From positions 5,455,001-5,519,000 of the forward strand of contig NZ_CP112866.1 in assembly GCF_026410085.1 (NCBI RefSeq): 64,000 nt of DNA, given 5' to 3'. Below the pieces are notes generated by a model. It saw nothing but the letters and a program-made list of their open reading frames with translations. It did not search any database and was not told the origin of the DNA. Position numbers and translations under genes: made by a program. This document shows positions 7,068-15,275 of this stretch, piece after piece. Origin of the DNA: Pseudomonas quebecensis. Lineage in GTDB: Bacteria; Pseudomonadota; Gammaproteobacteria; Pseudomonadales; Pseudomonadaceae. How positions within the stretch are numbered: position 1 is the stretch's first letter; every line of letters starts with the position of its first letter.

Positions 7068-10060
7068 ACATCCTGATTCCGGGTTATGACATCGAAGGCG
7101 AGATCGGCGAAGGCGCCATGGCCAATGTGTACCTGGCCACCCAGCGTTCACTGGAGCGCAAGGTGGCGTTGAAGGTGATGGCGGCGGCCCTGGCGGCCGA
7201 CCCGAGTTTCTGCGAGCGCTTCCTGCGCGAGGGCAAGACCCTGGCGCGCCTTTCGCACCCGCACACCGTGACCATCCATGACATCGGCAATGTCGGTGAG
7301 CTGTACTACATGGCCATGGAATACCTGCCCAACGGCACGCTCAAGGAGCGCATCGCCGCCGGCATGACGCCGGAGCAGGGCGTGACGTTGATCCGCCAGA
7401 TCGCCTCGGCGTTGGGTTACGCCCATGCCCAGGGCCTGGTGCACCGTGACGTCAAGCCGGCGAACATCCTGTTCCGCGCCGACGGCACGGCGGTGTTGTC
7501 CGACTTCGGCATCGCCAAATCCCTTGACGACCGCACCCAGTTCACCCAGGCCGGTTTCGCCGTAGGCACCCCGAGCTACATGAGCCCCGAGCAGGCACGC
7601 GGGCAGGAGATCGACGGGCGCGCCGACCTCTACGCCCTGGGCGTGGTGCTGTATGAAATCCTGGTGGGCGAGTTGCCGTATAACGGCACCGACGCGCTCT
7701 CCACCGCCCTGGCGCACCTGACCGAACCGTTACCGGAATTGCCGGTGCACCACGGCCGTTATCAAGCGGTGTTGCGCAAACTGTTGGCCAAGGACCCCGC
7801 CGATCGCTTCCCGGATGCGGCGGCGTTGCTGCTGGCGCTGGATCAACTGCCGGCCGATTCGCCGGAGGCGACCCTGGTGCGCCCGGCGCCGCTGCCGCTC
7901 AGTTTCGATCTGGCGGGGATTACGCCGCAATCCATCGAAATCCCCACCGACAAGCCCCAGCCCGCGCCGCCTCCGGTGCGTCAGCCGGTGGTCAAGCCAA
8001 CCCAGCACGGCGAGCAGCGGCGTGGACCGGTGCTGGCCTTGGCGGCCGTGGCGGTCGCGGTGGCATTGGCCATCGGCGGGGGCAGTTACTGGTGGATGAG
8101 TCGCAGCGATACGCCAGCGGCCGCGCCCACCGCCAGCCTGCCGAAACCGCCAGCGACGCCGACCGCGCCGCCAGAGGCGAAACCGGCAGTGGCCGAAGCG
8201 GACGGCGGCGGCCGCCCGTTGCTGATGGCGGGCAAGAAAACCCTGTTCCAGCGCGTGCTGAGCAAGCCTGGCGCGAAACTCTCCAGCGATGCCGGCGGTG
8301 CACCGGGCAAAACGCTGCCGGCGTTCTCCGTGCTCTACGTGTACCAGCGTAAAGACATCGACGGCCAACCGTGGGTGCGCGTCGGCGCCGCCACCGATGG
8401 TCGCAGCGACGGGTGGTTACCGGCTGCCCAGGTCAGCGACTGGAAGCAGAGCCTGGTGCTCAAGTTCACCGAACGCTCGGGCCGTGCGCCGGTGATGTTC
8501 CTGCGTCAATCCGGCGAAGTCGAGAAGTTGCTCGCCGACCCCGCCGCCGCCAAAGGCGTGCTGGTCAAGGCGCAGAAAAACCGCGAAGACAACGGCCAGG
8601 TGCTGGCCCTGGAACCGTCCGCCAGCGCCGTGCCGCAGAACCAGTTCTACCTGCTGCCGATCTTCGATTCCAAAGAGAGTTTCGACGAAAACGGCCAGCC
8701 GGTGCAGTTGCTTAACGTGGCCTCCATCGACCCAGGCAACAGCCCGGTGGCCAAGCCGTCGACGCCGGTGCTCAACGCCAACGCCGATGCATTTCGCACC
8801 GCCGTGGTACTGGTGGTGGACACCACCGTGTCGATGCAGCCCTATATCGACCAGGTCCGCGACGTGGTGCACGAACTGCAAACCCGTATCGCCGAACGCG
8901 GCGAGCTGGACAGCGTCAGCTTCGGGCTGGTGGGTTTTCGCAACAGCATCAAGAAAACGCCCGGCCTGGAATACGTGGCCAAGACCTTGATCACCCTCGA
9001 CCAGGGCCGCGACCCGCAGCGTTTTCTCGACATGGCGCGCCAGGTCAAGGCCTCGACGGTTTCCAGCCATTCGTTCAACGAGGACGCGTTTGCCGGGGTG
9101 ATGCAGGCGGTCGAAGGCATGGACTGGTCCGGCTACGGTGGCCGCATCATCCTGTTGGTAACCGACGCCGGCGCGCTGCGCAAGAACGACCCGTTCGCCG
9201 CCACCCAGATGAACGAAGCCGAAGTGCGCCAGGCCGCGTTGGGCAAGCAGATCAAAATCTACGCCCTGCACCTGCGCACCGACGCCGGCAAGAAAACCCA
9301 CGCCGGCGCCGAAAGCCAGTACCGCATCCTTACCGCCGACGCCAACCCACAGATCGGCGACCTTTACACACCGGTGCCCGGCGGCGATGTGCGCAAGCTG
9401 GGCGAGCGTGTGGATGAGATCGGCACGGTGTTCGCCAACCTCGTGCACCAAGTGCGCAGCAATACGCCGCAAGCGGTGCCGACACTCAGCGCCGCGCCGA
9501 GCCTGGCGGACAAATCCGCGGCGGTCGGTTATGCGATGCACATGGACTTTCTCGGCCGCAAAACCGCGAGCCAGGCGCCGCAACTGGTCAGCGCCTGGAC
9601 CGCCGACCGCGACCTGACCAACCCGGCGCTGCCGGCGTTCCAGGTGTGCGTGATGCTGACCAAACTGCAGCTCAACGACCTGCAGCAATCGCTGAAACTG
9701 ATCGTCGACGCGGCGCGCAAAACCCAGACCTCGCCCAAGGACTTCTTCCAGGAAATCGCCAGTGCGTCGGCTTATATGAGCCGCGACCCGCAGGCCCTGC
9801 GCAAGGGCGGCAATCTGGCCGACGGCGGCATCCTCGGCGAATACCTGGAAGGCCTGCCGTACCGCAGCAAGTCGCTGAACATGACCCAGGATTTGTGGTT
9901 GTCATTGAGCGTGGCCGAGCAGGAAGACTTCATCGACGAGCTGGATTCGAAAATCCGCCTCTACGAAACCTTCCACAACGACGTGGCCAACTGGGTCCGC
10001 TTTGGCGATGCCGAGCCGGGTGATGCGTTGTACCGCGTGCCATTGTCGACGCTGCCGTGA
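7064..10060 (+). CDS. ppkA: Membrane Ser/Thr kinase PpkA with periplasmic von Willebrand A domain
   Basis: PpkA is the kinase that triggers H1-type T6SS assembly by phosphorylating Fha when the envelope sensor TagQRST is engaged. The 998-residue protein has a complete Hanks-type kinase (about residues 8-265): Gly loop GEGAMANV, Lys37, HRDVKPAN with catalytic Asp129, DFG at 147-149 and GTPSYMSPEQARG. A Pro-rich linker and one membrane helix (about 320-345) follow. The periplasmic part has an SH3-like segment (about 395-465, ending in DGWLPAAQV) and a von Willebrand A domain from about residue 580 with a DTTVSM MIDAS-like motif. The TagQRST genes next door fit this signalling role. Confidence 0.95.
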   Translation: MNILIPGYDIEGEIGEGAMANVYLATQRSLERKVALKVMAAALAADPSFCERFLREGKTLARLSHPHTVTIHDIGNVGELYYMAMEYLPNGTLKERIAAGMTPEQGVTLIRQIASALGYAHAQGLVHRDVKPANILFRADGTAVLSDFGIAKSLDDRTQFTQAGFAVGTPSYMSPEQARGQEIDGRADLYALGVVLYEILVGELPYNGTDALSTALAHLTEPLPELPVHHGRYQAVLRKLLAKDPADRFPDAAALLLALDQLPADSPEATLVRPAPLPLSFDLAGITPQSIEIPTDKPQPAPPPVRQPVVKPTQHGEQRRGPVLALAAVAVAVALAIGGGSYWWMSRSDTPAAAPTASLPKPPATPTAPPEAKPAVAEADGGGRPLLMAGKKTLFQRVLSKPGAKLSSDAGGAPGKTLPAFSVLYVYQRKDIDGQPWVRVGAATDGRSDGWLPAAQVSDWKQSLVLKFTERSGRAPVMFLRQSGEVEKLLADPAAAKGVLVKAQKNREDNGQVLALEPSASAVPQNQFYLLPIFDSKESFDENGQPVQLLNVASIDPGNSPVAKPSTPVLNANADAFRTAVVLVVDTTVSMQPYIDQVRDVVHELQTRIAERGELDSVSFGLVGFRNSIKKTPGLEYVAKTLITLDQGRDPQRFLDMARQVKASTVSSHSFNEDAFAGVMQAVEGMDWSGYGGRIILLVTDAGALRKNDPFAATQMNEAEVRQAALGKQIKIYALHLRTDAGKKTHAGAESQYRILTADANPQIGDLYTPVPGGDVRKLGERVDEIGTVFANLVHQVRSNTPQAVPTLSAAPSLADKSAAVGYAMHMDFLGRKTASQAPQLVSAWTADRDLTNPALPAFQVCVMLTKLQLNDLQQSLKLIVDAARKTQTSPKDFFQEIASASAYMSRDPQALRKGGNLADGGILGEYLEGLPYRSKSLNMTQDLWLSLSVAEQEDFIDELDSKIRLYETFHNDVANWVRFGDAEPGDALYRVPLSTLP

Positions 10061-10764
10061 TGCTGAACCTGAGCGCGGTGCACAAGAGCCGGGGCGCCGG
10101 CAGCCAGCGCTACAGCCTGGTGATTCCGGCACTGCACCTGCGCGCGGGCGAGCAAGTGGCGATTGTCGGGCCCAGCGGCTGCGGCAAAAGCACCTTGCTG
10201 GACCTGCTCGCACTGGTGCTGGCGCCGGATCAGGTGGGCCGGTTTGAGTTCAATCAGCAGGATATCGCCGGGTTGTGGCGCGCCGATCAGCAATCGGCCC
10301 TGGCCCGGTTGCGCAGTCAGCACCTGGGTTATGTGCTGCAGACCGGTGGGCTGCTGGGGTTCCTGGATGTGCGCGGCAATATCGCGTTGTCCCGCCAACT
10401 GCTCGGCCTGAAGGACGACGGCAGCGTGGCGCGCCTGGCCGAACACTTGGAGATCAGCGATCAGTTGGCCAAGAAACCCTCGGCATTGTCGGTGGGCCAG
10501 CGCCAGCGCGTCAGTTGCGCCCGGGCCCTGGCCCACGCGCCGCAACTGGTATTGGCGGATGAGCCCACGGCGTCTCTCGACCCGCTGAATGCCGAGCGGG
10601 TCATGCAAGCGTTGCTGGCCCAGGCCCGCGAACACCGTGCCGCCTGTGTGATCGCCACCCACGATGAGCCCCTGGCGCGCGCCAGTGGCTTGCAGGTGCG
10701 GCGTATTCGTTGCCGGCGCGACAGCGACGGCGGCGTCACGGCGACGCTGGGGGAGGCCGGCTGA
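10060..10764 (+). CDS. tagT: ABC transporter ATPase TagT of the T6SS sensor
   Basis: TagT is the ATP-binding subunit of the TagTS inner-membrane complex, which acts above PpkA in the threonine phosphorylation path. It resembles LolD/MacB-type ATPases. The protein has Walker A GPSGCGKST, an ABC signature LSVGQRQRVS, Walker B LVLADEPTASLD and the switch His in CVIATHDEP. The ATG at 10060 shares its A with the ppkA stop (TGATG). A GTG one codon earlier is also possible. The stop overlaps tagS in the same TGATG arrangement. Confidence 0.92.
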   Translation: MLNLSAVHKSRGAGSQRYSLVIPALHLRAGEQVAIVGPSGCGKSTLLDLLALVLAPDQVGRFEFNQQDIAGLWRADQQSALARLRSQHLGYVLQTGGLLGFLDVRGNIALSRQLLGLKDDGSVARLAEHLEISDQLAKKPSALSVGQRQRVSCARALAHAPQLVLADEPTASLDPLNAERVMQALLAQAREHRAACVIATHDEPLARASGLQVRRIRCRRDSDGGVTATLGEAG

Positions 10765-11948
10765 TGCGCTTTCCTTTGGTGGCGTCGCTCGCCTGGCAGG
10801 ACTACCGCAACGACACCTGGCTGTCGGCCTGCTCGGTGCTGGCGCTGGTGGCGGTGATCGCGCCGTTGCTGGTGTTGTTCGGCCTGAAATTCGGACTGGT
10901 CAGCAGTTTGACCCAACGTTTGGAGACGGACCCGGCCACCCGTGAAATTATTCCGCTGGGCGGTGGTCGATTCAGCAGCACGTTTATCGAGCAACTGGGT
11001 CAACGGCCGGACGTGGCGTTCGCCATCCCGCGTACGCGGCAGATTGCGGCGACGGCGCAGGTGGGCACTTTGGTGCTGGAGATGCTGCCGACCGCGCCGG
11101 GCGATCCCCTGCTCGGCGGCTTGCCGGTGCCTCAGGGGCTGGAGCAGATCGTCCTGAGCCACACCGCCGCCGAGAAACTTGCGGCGCGGCCCGGTGACTG
11201 GCTGGAGACCAGTTTCGCGCGGCAAATGGCCGGGCGTGTCGAGGCCCGCCATACACGGCTGCAGGTGCTGGCGGTGTTGCCCCTGGAGGCGTTTGCCCGC
11301 GACGGATTGTTCGCCGGGCTGGGCCTGCTCGAGGCGGCGGAAGATTATCGCGACGGCCGTGCGGTGCCGGCGCTGGGATGGGAGGGCGAGGCCGTGGGCA
11401 CGAATGAGCAGCGCGTCTACCCGGCGTTTCGTTTGTATGCGCGTAGCCTCAACGACGTGGAACCGTTAAGGGTGTTTTTTGCCAGACAGAACATGCTGGT
11501 GTCGACCCAGGCATTGAACATTGCTCAGGTGCAATCTCTGAGTCGTAACCTGTCCATCGTGTTCTGGATCATCGCCGGGTTGGCCTTGGCCGGGGCGTTT
11601 GCGGCGATCTTTGCCGGCGCCCTGGCCGCTGTCGCGCGCAAGCGACGGGAGTTGTCGGTGCTGCGCCTGCTGGGTTTTTCCACCGGCGCGCTGTTGCTGT
11701 TTGTAGTGCTGCAGGCGCTGTACAGCGCAAGCCTTGCCGCCGTGCTCAGCGCCGGGTTATATGGCCTGGCCGAGGCGGGGTTGAATCAATTATTCGTGCA
11801 GGTGCCGGGCGAACACGCCAGCCACCTGCTGGCGCATCACTATGGCCTGGCCCTGGTTGCCGTGCTCGGCATCAGCGCCGTGGCGGCGGCGTGTGGCGGT
11901 TGGCGCGTGGCGCGTATCCAGGCTTCTGAAGGGATCAGAGATGTATAA
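10764..11948 (+). CDS. tagS: ABC transporter permease TagS of the T6SS sensor
   Basis: TagS is the membrane subunit partnered with TagT. The 394-residue protein has the MacB/LolCE-like layout. One membrane helix lies near the N-terminus (about residues 18-42), then a periplasmic domain of about 210 residues, then three helices at about 262-288, 310-335 and 355-383 near the C-terminus (for example IVFWIIAGLALAGAF). No transport substrate is known for TagTS, and its accepted role is signalling. The start at 10764 was chosen because it overlaps the tagT stop. A longer frame upstream would lie inside tagT. Confidence 0.9.
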   Translation: MRFPLVASLAWQDYRNDTWLSACSVLALVAVIAPLLVLFGLKFGLVSSLTQRLETDPATREIIPLGGGRFSSTFIEQLGQRPDVAFAIPRTRQIAATAQVGTLVLEMLPTAPGDPLLGGLPVPQGLEQIVLSHTAAEKLAARPGDWLETSFARQMAGRVEARHTRLQVLAVLPLEAFARDGLFAGLGLLEAAEDYRDGRAVPALGWEGEAVGTNEQRVYPAFRLYARSLNDVEPLRVFFARQNMLVSTQALNIAQVQSLSRNLSIVFWIIAGLALAGAFAAIFAGALAAVARKRRELSVLRLLGFSTGALLLFVVLQALYSASLAAVLSAGLYGLAEAGLNQLFVQVPGEHASHLLAHHYGLALVAVLGISAVAAACGGWRVARIQASEGIRDV

Positions 11949-13653
11949 GTTATTGGGCGCCTGTGTGGCGCTGAGCCTGGCCTCGCTGGCCTGGGCCGAT
12001 GAAGCCAGCGACAAACTCGACAACCCCAAACCGTTGCCGGATGACGTGAGCCTGCCGCTGCCGTGCGAAGGCAATATGGTCTTCCGGTACGCCTATGTGC
12101 TGGCCCAAGGCACTCTGGACGACCGCGAGATCAGCCTTGGCTATCCGTTCAGTGAAGGCGAAGCGGGTTATCAACAGTCGTTTATTTCCGGCTACCGTCG
12201 CGACTTTATCAACGGTCAGTTCACCCTCAAGGACCTGCCCAAGGACTGGAGCAAGGTCATCACGCCGTTGATGCCCAAGACCGACGCCAAGACGCCGCTC
12301 AAGCCGATGCTGTACTTCATCGGCAAGTACGAAGTGACGGCGCGCCAGTACGCCCAGGTGATGGCCCAGGCGCAATCCCTGGCCAGCGGCGAACCGGCTC
12401 CGGCCTGTGATGCGCCGACCGGCATGGCCGCGCGTTTGCCCAAGGTGAAGTTATCGAGGTTCGAGGCCGAACGGTTCTCGGCGGTCTACAGCGCCTGGCT
12501 GCTCAAATATCACCGCGATGCGCTGCCGGTCAGTGGTCGCGGTTCGTCCGAGGATGATGGCGGTGTAGGATTTGTGCGCCTGCCCACCGAAGTGGAGTGG
12601 GAATTTGCCGCCCGTGGCGCCCAGGCCGTGAGCCGGCAGGACCTGGAAGGCCGCCTGTTCCCGCGCCGCGCCGAAGGCAGCGACAGTGACGGCCCGCTGG
12701 GCGACTACGCCGTCTTCAACCAAGTGGCCGGCGGTACCGGCCAGGCGGCGCGGTTGATGCCCATCGGCACCAAGTTGCCCAACCCGATCGGCATGTTCGA
12801 TGTGATTGGCAACGCTGCGGAAATGGTCCAGGAATCCTTCCAGCTGGTCCACGCCGGGCGCCGCCAGGGCACCTACGGCGGGTTTGTGGTCAAGGGCGGC
12901 AACTACCTGGAAGGCGAGGGCACGTTGTTCACCGGCATGCGCCGCGAGTATCCGTTGTTCGCCGCCGATGGCACCGAGCAAAGCAACGAGACCACCGGTT
13001 TCCGCGTGGCGATTGGCGCACTGTCGGCGCCGCGTTCGCGCTACAAGGAGCTGTTTGCGCAGTGGCAGAAAGAAGGCCGCCTGGCTTCGCTGACCGACGC
13101 CATCGACGACGCTCAGGACCCGACCAAGCGCCTGGACAGCATCATCGCCGCCAGCGTCGACCCCAAGTTGCAAGCCGAATTGGGGCTGGTCAACGAGGAG
13201 CTCAAGCGCAACGTGTCGCTGATCGCCCAGCAACGCGAAGAGGCGGCGGGTAATCTGATCCAGTCGGCAGCCCTGGTGGCCGAGACCATCAGTAACTACA
13301 ACATTCGTTTGATGAACCTGCAGAAGAGTCGTCAGCAGGCCGTCGACGCCAAGGACGACGCCAGTGCGCAGCTGTTCGCCACCGCCATCGATAACGGCCG
13401 CAGCGCGCTCGATGGCGCAGTGGCGATCTATATTGACAACCTGGCCACCGGCACGCGCTATACCGATGCGGTGATCCAGGCGCAGTTTCAAAGGATCAAG
13501 GAAGAGTTGGATCGCAAGCCGGTGCTCGGTAAGAGCCTGGTGACGCGCGCAACACTGTTCGTTCGCCATGTCGGCAACTACCGCAAGCAACAGCGGGCCG
13601 ACCCGGCAACGATCTTGAAGGAATTGCTCGCAGCGAGCGGTCAGCGGTCTTGA
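11941..13653 (+). CDS. tagR: Periplasmic T6SS regulator TagR (formylglycine-generating enzyme fold)
   Basis: TagR is a periplasmic protein that promotes PpkA activation in the H1-type T6SS. A signal peptide (MYKLLGACVALSLASLAWA, cleaved near residue 19) comes first. A sulfatase-modifying-factor/FGE-like domain spans about residues 120-355 (LYFIGKYEVTARQY, RLPTEVEWEFAARGA, NPIGMFDVIGNAAEM, TTGFRVA). A helical C-terminal part of about 200 residues follows. The catalytic cysteines of true formylglycine-generating enzymes are not evident, so it is probably a binding rather than a catalytic domain. The ATG lies 8 nt inside the 3' end of tagS. Confidence 0.92.
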   Translation: MYKLLGACVALSLASLAWADEASDKLDNPKPLPDDVSLPLPCEGNMVFRYAYVLAQGTLDDREISLGYPFSEGEAGYQQSFISGYRRDFINGQFTLKDLPKDWSKVITPLMPKTDAKTPLKPMLYFIGKYEVTARQYAQVMAQAQSLASGEPAPACDAPTGMAARLPKVKLSRFEAERFSAVYSAWLLKYHRDALPVSGRGSSEDDGGVGFVRLPTEVEWEFAARGAQAVSRQDLEGRLFPRRAEGSDSDGPLGDYAVFNQVAGGTGQAARLMPIGTKLPNPIGMFDVIGNAAEMVQESFQLVHAGRRQGTYGGFVVKGGNYLEGEGTLFTGMRREYPLFAADGTEQSNETTGFRVAIGALSAPRSRYKELFAQWQKEGRLASLTDAIDDAQDPTKRLDSIIAASVDPKLQAELGLVNEELKRNVSLIAQQREEAAGNLIQSAALVAETISNYNIRLMNLQKSRQQAVDAKDDASAQLFATAIDNGRSALDGAVAIYIDNLATGTRYTDAVIQAQFQRIKEELDRKPVLGKSLVTRATLFVRHVGNYRKQQRADPATILKELLAASGQRS

Positions 13654-13737
13654 TCGTTGGCTGTATGGCGAGCTTGGAAGGGACTCAGGCGGCATGGGCC
13701 GTGCTGGGCAAGTCAAACTTAGAAGAGAACACAACTT

Positions 13738-14661
13738 ATGCTTTTTTCCCGTAAGGCGGTTTCCAAGCGTCACCTGCTGCTGATCGCAGCCGGTTTCAGC
13801 ACCGTGCTGACAGGTTGCGCCACGTCGCCAGCCTCCAAGGTCGCGTCCAGCACCAAGGTCGAGTATTACCCAAGCTGCTACGAGCCGGTGCAGCACCTGC
13901 GTGCGACCGATTCGGACATGACCAAGTCGGTTGTGACCGGCGCGGCCATCGGTGCCGCCGGCGGTGCACTGCTCGGCGTGTTGAGCGGTGACAAGGAAAA
14001 ACGTGGCCGTAACGCGGCCATCGGCGCTGCCGGCGGTGCCCTGGCCGGCGGCGCGGCGGGTTACTACACCGAGCGTCAGAAGCAGATTGCCGACGACAAC
14101 CAGCGCATTGCGTCCTACGCGGCTGACGTCAACAAGAGCGCGTCCGACATCGACCGCAGCACCGCCTACGCCAAAGCTTCGCAGCAGTGCTACCAGAGCG
14201 CGTTCACCAAGCTCGTCGCGGACCGCAAGGCCAAGACCGTCAACGACACCGAAGGCCGCAAGCGCCTGGCGGAAATCGTCGCCGGCCTGAAGGAATCCAA
14301 CGACCTGATCGTGGCAGTCAACGGCAAAGCTGCTGAAGACCTGAACAACTACACCCAGGCCTACGAGAAAGACCTGCAACAGGTGGGCGTGCAGCGCAAC
14401 GACGTGGTGACGGTGGCCACCGCCGATACCACCCCGGTCGTTGCTCCGACCAAGGGCAAGAAGGCTGTCAAACCGGCCAAGAAACCGGTATTGCCGGTGG
14501 TGCCGAAAGAAGCCGTCGCGACCGAGAAAACCCTGCAGACCGCGCAGACCAAGCAAGCTGAAAGCAAGCAGGTCGCCAACGCCGGTAAGGCACAGATCGA
14601 AGGCACCTGCCGCGATCCAAACCTGGCCGACTGGGCGCCGGTGCCTTGCCCTAACGTTTAA
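13738..14661 (+). CDS. tagQ: Outer-membrane lipoprotein TagQ of the T6SS sensor
   Basis: TagQ is a lipoprotein that, in P. aeruginosa, holds TagR at the outer membrane. The 307-residue protein has a lipoprotein signal with lipobox LTGC (lipidated Cys27). The residue after the Cys is Ala, not Asp, which is compatible with outer-membrane sorting. A glycine-zipper stretch (about residues 63-105; AAIGAAGGALLG, then AAIGAAGGALAGGAAG) follows, then a helical region and a Lys/Pro/Val-rich tail. It is the last gene of the cluster, 84 nt after tagR, and is followed by a terminator-like hairpin. Confidence 0.88.
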   Translation: MLFSRKAVSKRHLLLIAAGFSTVLTGCATSPASKVASSTKVEYYPSCYEPVQHLRATDSDMTKSVVTGAAIGAAGGALLGVLSGDKEKRGRNAAIGAAGGALAGGAAGYYTERQKQIADDNQRIASYAADVNKSASDIDRSTAYAKASQQCYQSAFTKLVADRKAKTVNDTEGRKRLAEIVAGLKESNDLIVAVNGKAAEDLNNYTQAYEKDLQQVGVQRNDVVTVATADTTPVVAPTKGKKAVKPAKKPVLPVVPKEAVATEKTLQTAQTKQAESKQVANAGKAQIEGTCRDPNLADWAPVPCPNV

Positions 14662-14686
14662 GTAACATGTTGCTATAAGCGTTAAA

Positions 14687-14730
14687 CGCCAGCCGATCTC
14701 CCGCTAAAGCGTGAGATCGGTGGCGTTCTT
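14687..14730 (+). terminator. Probable terminator of the T6SS operon
   Basis: A long inverted repeat lies 26 nt after the tagQ stop. The arms at 14687-14700 and 14713-14725 pair over 13 positions with a single bulged base and a loop of about 12 nt. TTCTT follows. The T-tract is short, but the stem is long and GC-rich. Confidence 0.6.
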
Positions 14731-14785
14731 CCGGCAAATCGCTACACTGCTGCGGCCATTCAATAATTACACCGAGGCCGTGTGC

Positions 14786-15160
14786 ATGAAATTTCGTCTT
14801 CTGTTGTGGGTGCTGGGCCTGATGATGGGCAAAGCCAGCCGCACCAACCCTGCCTTTCAGCAACAGCTGGGTGACAAAGACCTGGCGTTTCAGTTGCAGA
14901 CCCTCGACGGCAAGGTTGCCCGTCACTTCATTGTTAAAGACCAGCGCATCACCAGCCGTTCGGGTGTTCACCCGGCGCCGGCGTTTGCCATTGCCTTTAA
15001 AGATGCCGCCTACGGCTTCGCCACGATGCAGGCGAAGAACAAGCAACTGGCGTTCATGACGGGGATTCAGGACAAGTCGATCCAGATCAAGGGCAACCCG
15101 GCGCTGGTGATCTGGTTCCAGGGCTTGACCAAGTACTTGAAGCCGAAGAAAAAGAAGTAG
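14786..15160 (+). CDS. Small SCP2-like (sterol carrier fold) protein
   Basis: The 124-residue protein resembles the SCP2 sterol-binding fold: FQLQTLDGKVARHFIVKD, then PAFAIAFKDAAYGFATM, then IQIKGNPALVIWFQGL. In bacteria such domains bind hydrophobic ligands or membranes, but no ligand can be named here. The N-terminus MKFRLLLWVLGLMMG is hydrophobic enough to be a membrane anchor, and the tail KPKKKK is strongly basic. The ATG at 14786 was preferred over upstream in-frame codons, which fall inside the T6SS terminator. It is a single gene between that terminator and a REPIN, and it probably has its own promoter (TACACT near 14744). Confidence 0.7.
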   Translation: MKFRLLLWVLGLMMGKASRTNPAFQQQLGDKDLAFQLQTLDGKVARHFIVKDQRITSRSGVHPAPAFAIAFKDAAYGFATMQAKNKQLAFMTGIQDKSIQIKGNPALVIWFQGLTKYLKPKKKK

Positions 15161-15188
15161 GGCTTTTCAGCTAGGCCGAGTTGGATTC

Positions 15189-15253
15189 ATCGGGGGCAAG
15201 CCCCCTCCCACATTTGGAATGCATTCCTATGTGGGAGGGGGCTTGCCCCCGAT
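15189..15253. repeat. REP doublet (REPIN), GGGGGC type
   Basis: Two REP units face each other. The arms at 15189-15213 and 15229-15253 are perfect 25-nt inverted copies around a 15-nt spacer, built on the core GTGGGAGGGGGCTTGCCCCC. It sits between the convergent ends of the SCP2-like gene and the HDOD gene, the usual location for P. fluorescens REPINs. Confidence 0.93.
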
Positions 15254-15275
15254 TGCTATATGACAGGCGCCACAT

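Noticed and set aside
12451..14556. A 701-codon open frame opposite tagR and tagQ
   Set aside because: It overlaps two recognised genes, has no similarity and has biased composition.
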